54,590 bases of DNA from an uncultured Oscillospiraceae bacterium (GTDB lineage: Bacteria; Bacillota; Clostridia; Oscillospirales; Oscillospiraceae). Under the pieces are notes generated by a model, which searched no databases, was not told the origin of the DNA, and saw nothing but the letters and a program-made list of their open reading frames with translations. The stretch lies in assembly GCA_934589155.1 (NCBI GenBank), contig CAKTNP010000011.1, positions 1 to 54,590 of the forward strand. Direction: 5' to 3'. Position 1 is the first letter of the stretch, and each line of letters starts with the position of its first letter. Positions 7,592 to 15,371 of this stretch are shown one piece after another. Made by a program: the position numbers and the translations under genes.

Positions 7592-8908
7592 TCAGCACTT
7601 GAACATGAGGTTCACCAGGAATTCGCCGTCTTTGTGGTCCACTTCCAGCATACCGCCGTGGTTTTCCACGATGCTCTGCATGGACAGAAGGCCTAGGCCG
7701 GTGTGCTGGTCCTTGGTGGACAGGTAATGGGGACCTGCTTTTTTCACGGTGCCGTCAAAGCTGTTGGTGGAGACCACATACACGGTGCCGCCCCGGGTCT
7801 CCGCCGTCAGGTAAAAGTGCCGCCGGTCCTGGGGCAGGGAAGTGCAGCCCGTCAGGGCATTTTCGATGAGATTGCCGAAAAGGCTGCACAGGTCCACCTC
7901 GGAGATGTTCAGATTCTCCGGCAAGGCCAGTTTCCACCGGCAGTCCACTCCCAGCTCCCGGGCCATCTGACCGTAGTAGTTCAGTAGCGCGTTTAGGGCA
8001 TCGTTTTTACAGTAGATCGTAGGGGCGCCGATGTCGAACTCCTTTTGATAGGCGGTAAGGTAGCTCTGGATGGCCTCCATCTTTCCCTCGGCGGCCAGGC
8101 TGCTGAGCAGGTGGAAGGTGTGCTTCATGTCGTGGCGCACCCGGGACAGCTCGGTGATGTAGAGCTTTTGCTTCTGGTACTGGGCGGCCTGGATGGACAA
8201 TAGGTTGTTCTTCTGCTGGAGGGCGACGTTGTCCATCAGGTTCCGGCTGAGCTTGTAGACCAGGAAGTAAAACAGCACGTAGCCCACCATGGAAACGCCG
8301 ACGGCAGCGGCGTACTTTGCGTAGTTCTTTCCCACATAGAGGTTCCGATAGGCAATGGGAACGCAGTAGATATTGACGGCCAGAAGCAGGGCGGGAAGGA
8401 CCAGAAACTGGCACCAGATTTTGGGCAGGGCAATGTTGTCGATCATCCAGCTCAGGTTCTTTCGGGCGGGGTAGGCAAAGAGGGCACCGAAAAAAACGCA
8501 CAGGCCCAGCTCATAGGCCGTGGCCAGAGGGGAGGCGGCGTCGGGATAGCCGTCGGGCTTGGACAGGGCCTCCAAAAGGTAGGCAATGACCTCAATATAG
8601 GAGATCAGGCAGCAGGCACTGATAAAAATGAACAGGGACTTGCCGAAGCCGGCGGTATTGGTCCGCCAGTAGATCAGAAAGCAGACCATGAGAGCCAGAG
8701 AATATCTCAGGTTGAAATAGTCAGTCCCCCAGAAATACACGGTCACGGCGCACAGTCCCGCCACAGCCACAAAGGCGGCGGCAAGTACCGCAAAGATCCG
8801 CCAGCCCGGATAGCGGAGTTGGTTCTTCATGGGAAGGTAACAGAAAAAGGCCGCCGGGATCAGCACCAGGAAGGGAAGCAGACTGCTCCAGACATCGTGT
8901 ATGGTCAT
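7592..8908 (-). CDS. GHKL-domain sensor histidine kinase (AgrC-like)
   Basis: 438 aa. The N-terminal half has about six hydrophobic segments with no large extracellular domain, as in AgrC-type peptide sensors. The dimerisation/phosphoacceptor segment is SRVRHDMKHTFHLL (about 255-268), and the ATPase domain shows NLIENALTG (N box) and HTGLGLLSMQSIVENHGG (G box). The HisKA helix and ATPase are of the GHKL type that pairs with LytTR regulators. The gene lies 9 bases after the LytTR response regulator, in the same operon. No agrB or agrD-like gene is next to it, so the signal is unknown. Confidence 0.85.
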   Translation of the reverse strand: MTIHDVWSSLLPFLVLIPAAFFCYLPMKNQLRYPGWRIFAVLAAAFVAVAGLCAVTVYFWGTDYFNLRYSLALMVCFLIYWRTNTAGFGKSLFIFISACCLISYIEVIAYLLEALSKPDGYPDAASPLATAYELGLCVFFGALFAYPARKNLSWMIDNIALPKIWCQFLVLPALLLAVNIYCVPIAYRNLYVGKNYAKYAAAVGVSMVGYVLFYFLVYKLSRNLMDNVALQQKNNLLSIQAAQYQKQKLYITELSRVRHDMKHTFHLLSSLAAEGKMEAIQSYLTAYQKEFDIGAPTIYCKNDALNALLNYYGQMARELGVDCRWKLALPENLNISEVDLCSLFGNLIENALTGCTSLPQDRRHFYLTAETRGGTVYVVSTNSFDGTVKKAGPHYLSTKDQHTGLGLLSMQSIVENHGGMLEVDHKDGEFLVNLMFKC

Positions 8909-8917
8909 GGCGGCACC

Positions 8918-9640
8918 TCACTGACGGTTCCGGAGGCTGCCAAAGATATGGGCCCGGATCCGCTGCTCCAGAGCGACCCGATCCCGGACCTTGATGGGAT
9001 GCCGTGTGCCGTTTTCCATCAGGCAGGATTGGCCGTCGATAGCCTCCACATAGTCCATGTTGATGATGATGCCCTTGTTGATCTGGAGAAAAGAGGGCTG
9101 CTCCGATACGGCCCGGAGAAAGTCTGACAGGGTCATTCGGGTCCGATAGGAACCGTTCAGGGTGCATATCTGGAGATAGTGGGCATCGGATACGGCGAAG
9201 ACGATTTCACTGATCCGCAGGTGTTCCAGATGGCCGCCGCACATAATGTCCAGCCGACCCTCCCGCTGGGGCAGAATCCGTTGGGCGTCATCCAGCACGG
9301 AGAACAGCTGCTCCCGGGAATAGGGCTTTTGAATGTAGTGAAAGGCATGGACGGAAAAAGCCTCCGGCATAAAGTCTCCGCTGGCGGTCAGAAAGACGAT
9401 GCACAGATTCTGCTGCCGCCGCCGGAGTTCCCGGGCCAGGGTGACGCCGTCCATGGGCTCCATATAGACGTCCACGAAAACCAGGCTGTACGCCTGGGGC
9501 TCCCAGGCCTCCAGCAGGGCGGGGCCCTGGGTAAAGGCATCCACCGTCAGGTCCATGGACCGGCTCTTGGCATAGTCCCGGCACATGCCCACAAGGTTGT
9601 CCAACAGGCCCCGGTCATCGTCTACCGCGCAGATCCGCAT
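8918..9640 (-). CDS. LytTR-family response regulator (AgrA-like)
   Basis: 240 aa from ATG 9640, chosen because AAGGAGG lies 8 bases upstream; an upstream in-frame TTG overlaps that ribosome site. The receiver domain (1 to about 120) has the acidic pair AVDDD at its start, the phosphoacceptor in LVFVDVYMEPMDG and the conserved lysine in IQKPYSREQL. The C-terminal LytTR DNA-binding domain (about 135-235) includes the characteristic FLQINKGIIINMDYVEAI strand. It is partner of the downstream GHKL kinase. It probably binds pairs of repeats about 21 bases apart at target promoters; none was recognised here. Confidence 0.88.
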   Translation of the reverse strand: MRICAVDDDRGLLDNLVGMCRDYAKSRSMDLTVDAFTQGPALLEAWEPQAYSLVFVDVYMEPMDGVTLARELRRRQQNLCIVFLTASGDFMPEAFSVHAFHYIQKPYSREQLFSVLDDAQRILPQREGRLDIMCGGHLEHLRISEIVFAVSDAHYLQICTLNGSYRTRMTLSDFLRAVSEQPSFLQINKGIIINMDYVEAIDGQSCLMENGTRHPIKVRDRVALEQRIRAHIFGSLRNRQ

Positions 9641-9789
9641 TGCAGGCGCCTCCTTTTTCAAGCGTGGTGTTTCTTCTCAAACCCATTGTATCATACTCCT
9701 TTTTGAATTTCTACCGGGATCCCACAGGTTTCATGGGAGAAATCCGGCTTTTTCTGGGACACCGGGGCGAAGTTGGGGTGCGGGCCGCG

Positions 9790-9818
9790 TTGACAAAGGC
9801 CCGGGGGCCCGGTACAAT
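9790..9818 (+). promoter_or_regulatory. Promoter of the CmpB-like gene
   Basis: TTGACA (9790-9795), 17 bases, TACAAT (9813-9818), 55 bases before the start. Confidence 0.72.
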
Positions 9819-9873
9819 AAATTTGGCGCCGAAGGCGCGATCATGGGGCTGCGGCCCGGCGGGAGAGAACGCT

Positions 9874-10650
9874 ATGAGTATGTTTTTGACCCTTGCATTT
9901 CTGTTTTTCGTGGGCTCCGTAGGGGGCTGGGTGCTGGAGGTGTTCTTCCGGCGGTTCTTTTCCTCGGCCAACCCGGAGCGGAAGTGGATCAATCCCGGCT
10001 TCTGCATCGGTCCTTATGTGCCCCTGTACGGCTACGGGCTGTGCATTTTGTATCTTATTGCCTCCCTGGAGCAACTGAACCTGATCCAAAATCCGGTGTG
10101 GAACAAGATCGTGCTGTTCCTGTTCATGGCCCTGTGCATGACGGCTATCGAGTATATCGCCGGTATTGTCAGCCTGAAGCTCCTGAAGGTCCGGCTGTGG
10201 GACTACACCAACCAATGGGGGAACATCCAGGGCATCATCTGCCCCCAGTTCTCCCTGATCTGGGCGCTGCTGGGAGCGGTGTATTACTTCCTGATCCATC
10301 CCTATATCCTGGGTGCTCTGGACTGGCTGTCCAGGAACCTGGCCTTTTCCTTCGTTATCGGCCTGTTCTTCGGCGTATTCATCATTGATTCCGTGTACTC
10401 CGCCCACCTGATCACCAAGATCAAGGCCTTTGCCGAGGACAACCACGTGGTGGTGAAGTACGAGAACCTGAAGGCCCAGGTCAGGTCCTTCCAGGATAAG
10501 AACGCCATGAAGCACCATTTCTTCTTCCCCCTGCGGTCCGAGCGGCCCCTGACAGAGCATCTGCGGGACATGAAGCTGAGCCTGGAGGAAAAGATCCGGG
10601 AGAAAAAACAGCGGGAAGAGACGGAAAAAGGGAAAACTTTGGGAAACTGA
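9874..10650 (+). CDS. Putative ABC transporter permease, CmpB/DUF1113 family membrane protein
   Basis: 258 aa from ATG 9874 (GGGAGAG upstream). About six membrane segments occupy residues 1-185, and a charged, helical cytoplasmic tail with many Lys/Glu ends the protein. The segments GGWVLEVFFRRF, NPGFCIGPYVPLYGYG and QWGNIQGIICPQFSLIW match the family annotated as ABC-transporter type IV (Pfam PF06541), common in gut Clostridia. Biochemical role is not established and no ATPase partner is next to it. A strong promoter precedes it, and the gene after it begins with its own promoter. Confidence 0.75.
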   Translation: MSMFLTLAFLFFVGSVGGWVLEVFFRRFFSSANPERKWINPGFCIGPYVPLYGYGLCILYLIASLEQLNLIQNPVWNKIVLFLFMALCMTAIEYIAGIVSLKLLKVRLWDYTNQWGNIQGIICPQFSLIWALLGAVYYFLIHPYILGALDWLSRNLAFSFVIGLFFGVFIIDSVYSAHLITKIKAFAEDNHVVVKYENLKAQVRSFQDKNAMKHHFFFPLRSERPLTEHLRDMKLSLEEKIREKKQREETEKGKTLGN

Positions 10651-10660
10651 GCACGGCCTA

Positions 10661-10689
10661 TTGACTTTTGGTTTTGAAAGGCCTATACT
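10661..10689 (+). promoter_or_regulatory. Promoter of the leader peptide and ABC exporter operon
   Basis: TTGACT (10661-10666), 17 bases, TATACT (10684-10689). It precedes the leader ORF, and the only strong terminator before the exporter lies downstream of it. Confidence 0.75.
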
Positions 10690-10711
10690 TAACCTATCAT
10701 GACAAGAAAGG

Positions 10712-10791
10712 AGACACGCAAAATGCTGAACTACGGTGTTTATACGTCTGCAAAGTATCAGAAAATCGGCCTGCGGGACATTTGCGTGTCT
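10712..10791 (+). promoter_or_regulatory. Long-range stem that closes the leader-peptide ribosome site
   Basis: Bases 10712-10722 (AGACACGCAAA) are perfectly complementary to 10781-10791 (TTTGCGTGTCT). The first arm covers the end of the GGAG ribosome site and runs to the ATG; the second lies near the end of the leader ORF. A ribosome translating the leader would open this stem, so folding can depend on translation. Confidence 0.55.
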
Positions 10792-10800
10792 GCCGGGTAG
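10723..10800 (+). CDS. 25-residue leader peptide before the ABC exporter
   Basis: ATG 10723 preceded by AAAGGAG encodes a 25-aa peptide beginning MLNYGVYTSAKYQK and ending CVSAG, stop TAG at 10798-10800. It lies between a good promoter and a strong intrinsic terminator, with the ABC exporter genes just after. The Bacillus subtilis bmrB-bmrCD operon has this same arrangement: a translated leader and an attenuator controlling a heterodimeric multidrug exporter, with ribosome stalling by antibiotics allowing read-through. By analogy it is a regulatory uORF, not a functional protein. I did not find a convincing antiterminator by eye. Confidence 0.65.
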   Translation: MLNYGVYTSAKYQKIGLRDICVSAG

Positions 10801-10830
10801 GACCCTGCCTGCCCTTGTTCACACGATATA

Positions 10831-10860
10831 AACGCCCCTCCGCCGAGGGGCGTTTTTTTG
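10831..10860 (+). terminator. Attenuator terminator before the ABC exporter
   Basis: A 10-bp stem AACGCCCCTC/GAGGGGCGTT around CGCC, followed by seven T, ends 17 bases before the exporter start and inside the operon. Confidence 0.85.
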
Positions 10861-10876
10861 CGCGAAAGGAGAAAGT

Positions 10877-12730
10877 ATGGAACCACAAACAAAATTATCC
10901 TCCCAGGATAAGGCGGGAATGATCCTGCACTATCTCAAGGGATGCAAGGGACTGTTCGCCCTGGCACTGCTGTTTTCCTGCCTGGGCATGACCCTGAACG
11001 CCGCCATGCCCCAGATCATCAAGGTCACGGTGGATTCGATCCTGGGCACGGAGGCACCGGAGCTGCCCAATTGGCTGTTAAAGCTCCTGTCCTTTGACAC
11101 CCTGCGGCAGGAGCCGGGCAAGGCTCTGTGGATCGCGGCCATTGCCGTGCTGGCGGTGGCGATCCTCCGGGGAGTGTGCGCCTACGGACAGCGGGTGGGC
11201 CTGGCCAAGGGCTCCGAGCGGTTCATCAAGGGCCTGCGGGACGACCTGTACCGGCGCATCATGCACCTGAGCTACGCCTGGCACACCGCCCACTCCACCG
11301 GCGACATGATCCAGCGCTGTACCTCCGATGTGGACGTGGTCCGCAGCTTCGTCTGCAACCAGCTGGTGGAGGTCATCCGGACCGTGTTCCTCATTATTCT
11401 GTACCTGTTCATCATGTTCCGCATGAACGTGAAGCTGTCCCTGGTGGCCCTGGCCTTTATCCCCATTGTGGGCCTGTCCTCCGGCGTGTTTTACGGCAAG
11501 ATCTCCGGCCGGTTCAAGGCGGCGGACGAGGCCGAGGGCGAGCTCACCACCTGCGCCCAGGAGAACCTGACCGGCGTCCGGGTGGTCAAGGCCTTCGGCC
11601 GGGAGAAGTTTGAGGTGGACCGGTTCAACGAGAAAAACGAGAAGTTCTCCAACCTCTGGATCCGGCTGGGCCATGTGCTGGCGGTGTATTGGGCATCCGG
11701 TACCTTCCTGACCTGTTTGCAGGTCATGGTGGTAATCCTGGTGGGCACGGTACAGACGGTCCACGGGGAAATGTCCCTGGGCGCTCTGCTGGCCTTCATT
11801 ACCTATAACGAGGGCCTGGCCTGGCCCGTCCGTTCCCTGGGTCGGGTGCTGTCCGACATGAGCAAGGCCGGGGTCTCCATGGACCGGATCGGCTACATTC
11901 TGAATGCCCCGGAGGAAGAGGACGAGCCCGACGCTACGGACGCGCCCCTGGACGGGGACATTGTGTTCGACCACGTGAGCTTCGGCTACGGAGACCAGAA
12001 GGTGCTGGACGACGTGTCCTTTACCATCCCCAGGGGCTCCACCTTCGCCATCCTGGGCGGCACCGGCTCCGGCAAGAGCACCCTGGTCCACCTGCTGGAC
12101 CGGCTGTATGACCTGGGGCCGGATCAGGGCTCCATCACCATCGGCGGGGTGGACATCCGCAAGATCCGCCGGGACCACCTGCGAAAGAACATCGGCCTGG
12201 TGCTCCAGGAGCCCTTCCTGTTCTCCGAGACCATCGGCGAGAACATCTCCGTGACCCGGCCCGGGGCGGACCGGGAGGAGGTCCGCCGGGCGGCGGCGGT
12301 CGCCTGCGTGGACGAGGCCATTTCTGAATTCCCCGAGGGCTATGAGACCCTGGTAGGCGAGCGGGGCGTGACCCTGTCCGGCGGCCAGAAGCAGCGGGTG
12401 GCTATCGCCCGGATGCTGATGCAGAGATCTCCCGTTATGGTCTTTGACGACTCCCTGTCCGCCGTGGACGCGGAGACGGACACCAAGATCCGCGCCGCCC
12501 TGCGGGAGAGCACCGGAGAGGCTACGGTGATCCTGATCTCCCACCGGGTGACCACCCTCATGCAGGCGGACCGGATCCTTGTCCTGGACGGAGGCCGGGT
12601 GTCGGAGCTGGGGACCCACGCCGAGCTCATCCAGAAGCCCGGCATTTACAAGGAAATTTACGACATTCAGATGCGGAGCGACGACCGCAGACAGCTGATG
12701 GAAGGAGGGAAGGACCATGGCGGCATTTGA
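10877..12730 (+). CDS. ABC exporter subunit with degenerate ATP site (BmrC/LmrC-like)
   Basis: 617 aa: type IV ABC exporter with a six-helix membrane domain (about 25-330) and a nucleotide-binding domain (about 355-600). Walker A is GGTGSGKST (Lys400), the signature is canonical LSGGQ, and Walker B reads MVFDDSLSAVD: Asp525 stands where the catalytic Glu should be. This is the hallmark of one half of a heterodimeric exporter with one weak ATP site. It overlaps the next gene by 14 bases and surely pairs with it. Such pairs expel lipophilic drugs or antibiotics. Start ATG follows AAAGGAG. Expression appears to be controlled by the leader peptide and terminator upstream. Confidence 0.92.
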   Translation: MEPQTKLSSQDKAGMILHYLKGCKGLFALALLFSCLGMTLNAAMPQIIKVTVDSILGTEAPELPNWLLKLLSFDTLRQEPGKALWIAAIAVLAVAILRGVCAYGQRVGLAKGSERFIKGLRDDLYRRIMHLSYAWHTAHSTGDMIQRCTSDVDVVRSFVCNQLVEVIRTVFLIILYLFIMFRMNVKLSLVALAFIPIVGLSSGVFYGKISGRFKAADEAEGELTTCAQENLTGVRVVKAFGREKFEVDRFNEKNEKFSNLWIRLGHVLAVYWASGTFLTCLQVMVVILVGTVQTVHGEMSLGALLAFITYNEGLAWPVRSLGRVLSDMSKAGVSMDRIGYILNAPEEEDEPDATDAPLDGDIVFDHVSFGYGDQKVLDDVSFTIPRGSTFAILGGTGSGKSTLVHLLDRLYDLGPDQGSITIGGVDIRKIRRDHLRKNIGLVLQEPFLFSETIGENISVTRPGADREEVRRAAAVACVDEAISEFPEGYETLVGERGVTLSGGQKQRVAIARMLMQRSPVMVFDDSLSAVDAETDTKIRAALRESTGEATVILISHRVTTLMQADRILVLDGGRVSELGTHAELIQKPGIYKEIYDIQMRSDDRRQLMEGGKDHGGI

Positions 12731-14543
12731 CGAAAAGGAATACAACCAATCCTTTGACATTAAGATCTGGAAAAAGCTGTTTCCCCTGCTGAAGAACTTC
12801 AAAAAGCCCATTGCCCTCATGTTCTTCTTCAACATCGTTACGGCCATTATTGACGTGGCTATGCCCGTGTTCCAGTGGTACGCCATTTCCCACTTTATCA
12901 AGGCCCGGACCCTGAACGGCTTTGTGACCTATGGCCTGTGTTATTTTGCGGCCATTTTGCTCCAGGCCCTGACTGTGGTGGCCTTCTCCCGGAACTCCAT
13001 GTATATTGAAATGAACGTGGGCCGGGACATGCGGAAGAACCTGTTCCGTCATTTACAGACCCTGTCCCTGTCCTTTTACAACGTGACCCCCGTGGGGTAT
13101 CTGCTCACCCGGGTCATGAGTGACACCAACCGGATCGCCGGTATGGTCGCCTGGAACTTTACGGATATTCTGTGGTCCCTGTTCTACGTGCTGGGCACCT
13201 TCGTGGCAATGCTGGTCCTAAACTGGAAGCTGGCGCTCATCATTATCCTGATCGTGCCGCCTATCGCGGTGCTGACGGGATATTTCCAGAACCACATTCT
13301 CCACTGGAACCGGAAGGTCCGGAAGATCAACTCCAAGATCACGGGGGCCTTCCATGAGGGCATCACCGGCGCCAAGACCGCCAAGACGCTGGTTATTGAG
13401 GACCAGAGTGCCGACAGCTTCCGGGATCTTACGAAAACCATGCACGACTCCGGCATCAAGGCCGCCCGGCTCAACGCCATTTATCTGCCCCTGGTGCTGT
13501 TCTGCTCCTCGGCGGCGGTGGCCATCGTGCTGGTCCGGGGCGGCCACATGACCCTGGCCGGGACCATGGAAATCGCCACCCTGTCCGTGTTCACCACCTA
13601 TGCCGTGGGCATTTTCGACCCCGTTCAGCAGATCGCCGGCAACATCGCGGAGTTTATCTCTTTGCAGGCATCCATTGAGCGGGTCACGGGCCTAATGGAG
13701 GAGCAGCCCCAGGTCATGGACACCCCGGAGGTGGAGGCCAAGTACGGCACCCTCTTCGAACCCAAGAAGGAGAACTGGGAGGCCCTAAAGGGAGACATCG
13801 AGTTCCGGGACGTGACCTTCCGGTATCCCGACGGCGGCGAGAACGTGCTGAATCACTTCTCCCTGAAGATCCCTGCCGGGACCACCGTGGCCATCGTAGG
13901 CGAGACCGGAGCGGGCAAGAGCACCCTGGTGAACCTGGCCTGCCGGTTCTTTGAGCCCACGGAGGGGCAGATCCTCATTGACGGCCGGGATTACCGGGAG
14001 CGGAGCCTCCTGTGGCTCCACTCCAACATCGGCTATGTGCTGCAGAATCCCCACCTGTTCTCCGGCACGGTCCGGGAGAACATCCGCTACGGCCGGCTGG
14101 ACGCTACGGATGCGGAGATCGAGGCGGCGGCCAAGGCCGTGTCCGCCGACACCGTGGTGGCCAAGCTGGAAAAGGGCTGGGACAGCGACGTGGGCGAGGG
14201 CGGCGACCGGCTCTCCACCGGCGAGAAGCAGCTGATCTCCTTCGCCCGGGCGGTGCTGGCGGATCCCCGGATTTTCGTCCTGGACGAGGCCACCTCATCC
14301 ATCGACACCCAGACCGAGCAGCTCATCCAGGCGGCCATTGACCATCTGCTGAAGGACCGGACCTCCTTCCTGATCGCACACCGGCTGTCCACCATCCGGA
14401 AGGCGGACCTGATCCTGGTGGTCCGGGACGGACAGATCGTGGAGCATGGCAAGCATCTGGAGCTGCTGCAGAAGGGCGGCTACTACCACGACCTGTACAG
14501 CAAGCAGTTCGCGGAAGAGGACCAGGCACGGATCCTGAAATAA
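12717..14543 (+). CDS. ABC exporter subunit with canonical Walker B (BmrD/LmrD-like)
   Basis: 608 aa, same architecture as its neighbour. Walker A GETGAGKST (Lys401) and Walker B FVLDEATSSID (Glu524) are canonical, but the signature is LSTGEKQ (499-505) instead of LSGGQ. In the heterodimer its altered signature faces the partner's Walker B lacking Glu, giving one degenerate and one hydrolysing ATP site, as in TM287/288 and BmrCD. GAAGGAGGG lies 8 bases before the ATG and the reading frame overlaps the first subunit, so synthesis is coupled. Substrate cannot be read from sequence; a drug or peptide exporter is likely. Confidence 0.92.
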   Translation: MAAFDEKEYNQSFDIKIWKKLFPLLKNFKKPIALMFFFNIVTAIIDVAMPVFQWYAISHFIKARTLNGFVTYGLCYFAAILLQALTVVAFSRNSMYIEMNVGRDMRKNLFRHLQTLSLSFYNVTPVGYLLTRVMSDTNRIAGMVAWNFTDILWSLFYVLGTFVAMLVLNWKLALIIILIVPPIAVLTGYFQNHILHWNRKVRKINSKITGAFHEGITGAKTAKTLVIEDQSADSFRDLTKTMHDSGIKAARLNAIYLPLVLFCSSAAVAIVLVRGGHMTLAGTMEIATLSVFTTYAVGIFDPVQQIAGNIAEFISLQASIERVTGLMEEQPQVMDTPEVEAKYGTLFEPKKENWEALKGDIEFRDVTFRYPDGGENVLNHFSLKIPAGTTVAIVGETGAGKSTLVNLACRFFEPTEGQILIDGRDYRERSLLWLHSNIGYVLQNPHLFSGTVRENIRYGRLDATDAEIEAAAKAVSADTVVAKLEKGWDSDVGEGGDRLSTGEKQLISFARAVLADPRIFVLDEATSSIDTQTEQLIQAAIDHLLKDRTSFLIAHRLSTIRKADLILVVRDGQIVEHGKHLELLQKGGYYHDLYSKQFAEEDQARILK

Positions 14544-14548
14544 GCAAA

Positions 14549-14796
14549 GAGGCAGCTTTTTGGCTGCCTGAGGCTGTCGAAAAATCCCTTTGGGCTTTTT
14601 CGACAGGAAGATCACAGCCCGCTGCGCGCAGGCATGGTCCGCCGACGGCGGACCATGCCCACACTTGCGGATTGAGATGTATTTTCACCGACGTACACGC
14701 TGCCGGTGAAAATGATCTCAATCTATTCGCCGCCTGCGGGCGGCGAACTCTGCGAGGCTTTTTGACACACTGAGGCAGCCGAAAGGCTGCCTTTTC
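14549..14796. repeat. Hairpin-rich MITE-like intergenic element
   Basis: This 250-base stretch is non-coding and built from nested palindromes: AGGCAGC/GCTGCCT (about 14550-14569); CTGTCGAAAAA/TTTTTCGACAG (14574-14606); a 13-bp GC palindrome (14631-14643 with 14647-14659); ATTGAGAT plus ATTTTCACCG paired with CGGTGAAAAT plus ATCTCAAT (14671-14722); TTCGCCGCC/GGCGGCGAA (14726-14747); and AGGCAGCC/GGCTGCCT (14773-14792) followed by T residues. Both ends carry related inverted sequences (GGCTGCCTGAGGCTGTC... and the complement of ...GACACACTGAGGCAGCC). A small non-autonomous transposable element that also supplies terminators fits. It ends the exporter operon. A second copy is not visible in this window. 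Confidence 0.6.
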
Positions 14797-14909
14797 TTGT
14801 GAGAAAATGGATCTGATCGAAGAAAATAGGGAAGAATGGGTTGCGCCTGGGGGAATCCTATGGTATGCTGACGCTAAGAGAAGGCAAAACCGTGGGGGGA
14901 GGAAAAAGC

Positions 14910-15323
14910 ATGAAAAAATTGGGGCAGGCGTTTTGCGGGATGGCGGCCGCCTTTGGGTGGCTCAACCTGCAATGGATCGTTTTCATGTGCGCGTATGCCA
15001 TTCCGAATCGGCCGATCCCCTATGTGGTCTGCGGCGTGGTTGTACAGATCCTATGCTGGGCGGCCCTGCTGCATTGTGTGAAGGGCGGAAGCTGGAAAGG
15101 ACCGGCGGTGCCTATTTTCTGCGGGATCTTCACCCTGATCGATCTGTGGTGGGTCGTAAGGACCACAGAGAAAATGCTGTGGTATTACTATGGTTTTCCC
15201 CGGATGCGGATGGAGGATGTGCTGGGGATCCTGGGGGTCCTGCTCTGCGCCGCGGGGATGTGCATCAATATCATCGCCGCGGTTCATGCGGTCCGAAGCC
15301 GGAAAAAACCGAATAAGGCATAA
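14910..15323 (+). CDS. Hypothetical four-helix membrane protein
   Basis: 137 aa from ATG 14910; GGGGGAGG lies about 12 bases upstream, and the longer in-frame ATG at 14841 has no ribosome site. Four hydrophobic segments (about 5-28, 35-55, 62-82, 103-125) alternate with short loops, and the C-terminus is basic (RSRKKPNKA). Conserved-looking aromatic residues cluster in the second loop (WYYYGFPRM). I recognise no family. It lies alone between the structured repeat and a convergent lipoprotein gene. Confidence 0.6.
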   Translation: MKKLGQAFCGMAAAFGWLNLQWIVFMCAYAIPNRPIPYVVCGVVVQILCWAALLHCVKGGSWKGPAVPIFCGIFTLIDLWWVVRTTEKMLWYYYGFPRMRMEDVLGILGVLLCAAGMCINIIAAVHAVRSRKKPNKA

Positions 15324-15370
15324 AAATCTCCGGGGCCGGCCCATGGGGCTGATCCCGGAGATTGTTTTTA
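15324..15370. terminator. Bidirectional terminator
   Basis: AATCTCCGGG (15325-15334) pairs with CCCGGAGATT (15354-15363), flanked by A and T runs, between two converging genes. Confidence 0.75.
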
Positions 15371-15371
15371 A

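Noticed and set aside
10723..10800. Leader ORF as a secreted peptide or toxin
   Set aside because: No signal sequence, export motif or membrane helix; its place between promoter and terminator fits a regulatory leader better.
11078..12901. 607-codon minus-strand frame over the first ABC exporter gene
   Set aside because: Antisense shadow; the sense strand encodes complete ABC motifs.
14549..14796. CRISPR array or small-RNA gene
   Set aside because: No regular direct repeats and spacers; the palindromes differ in sequence and size, which fits a structured mobile repeat.
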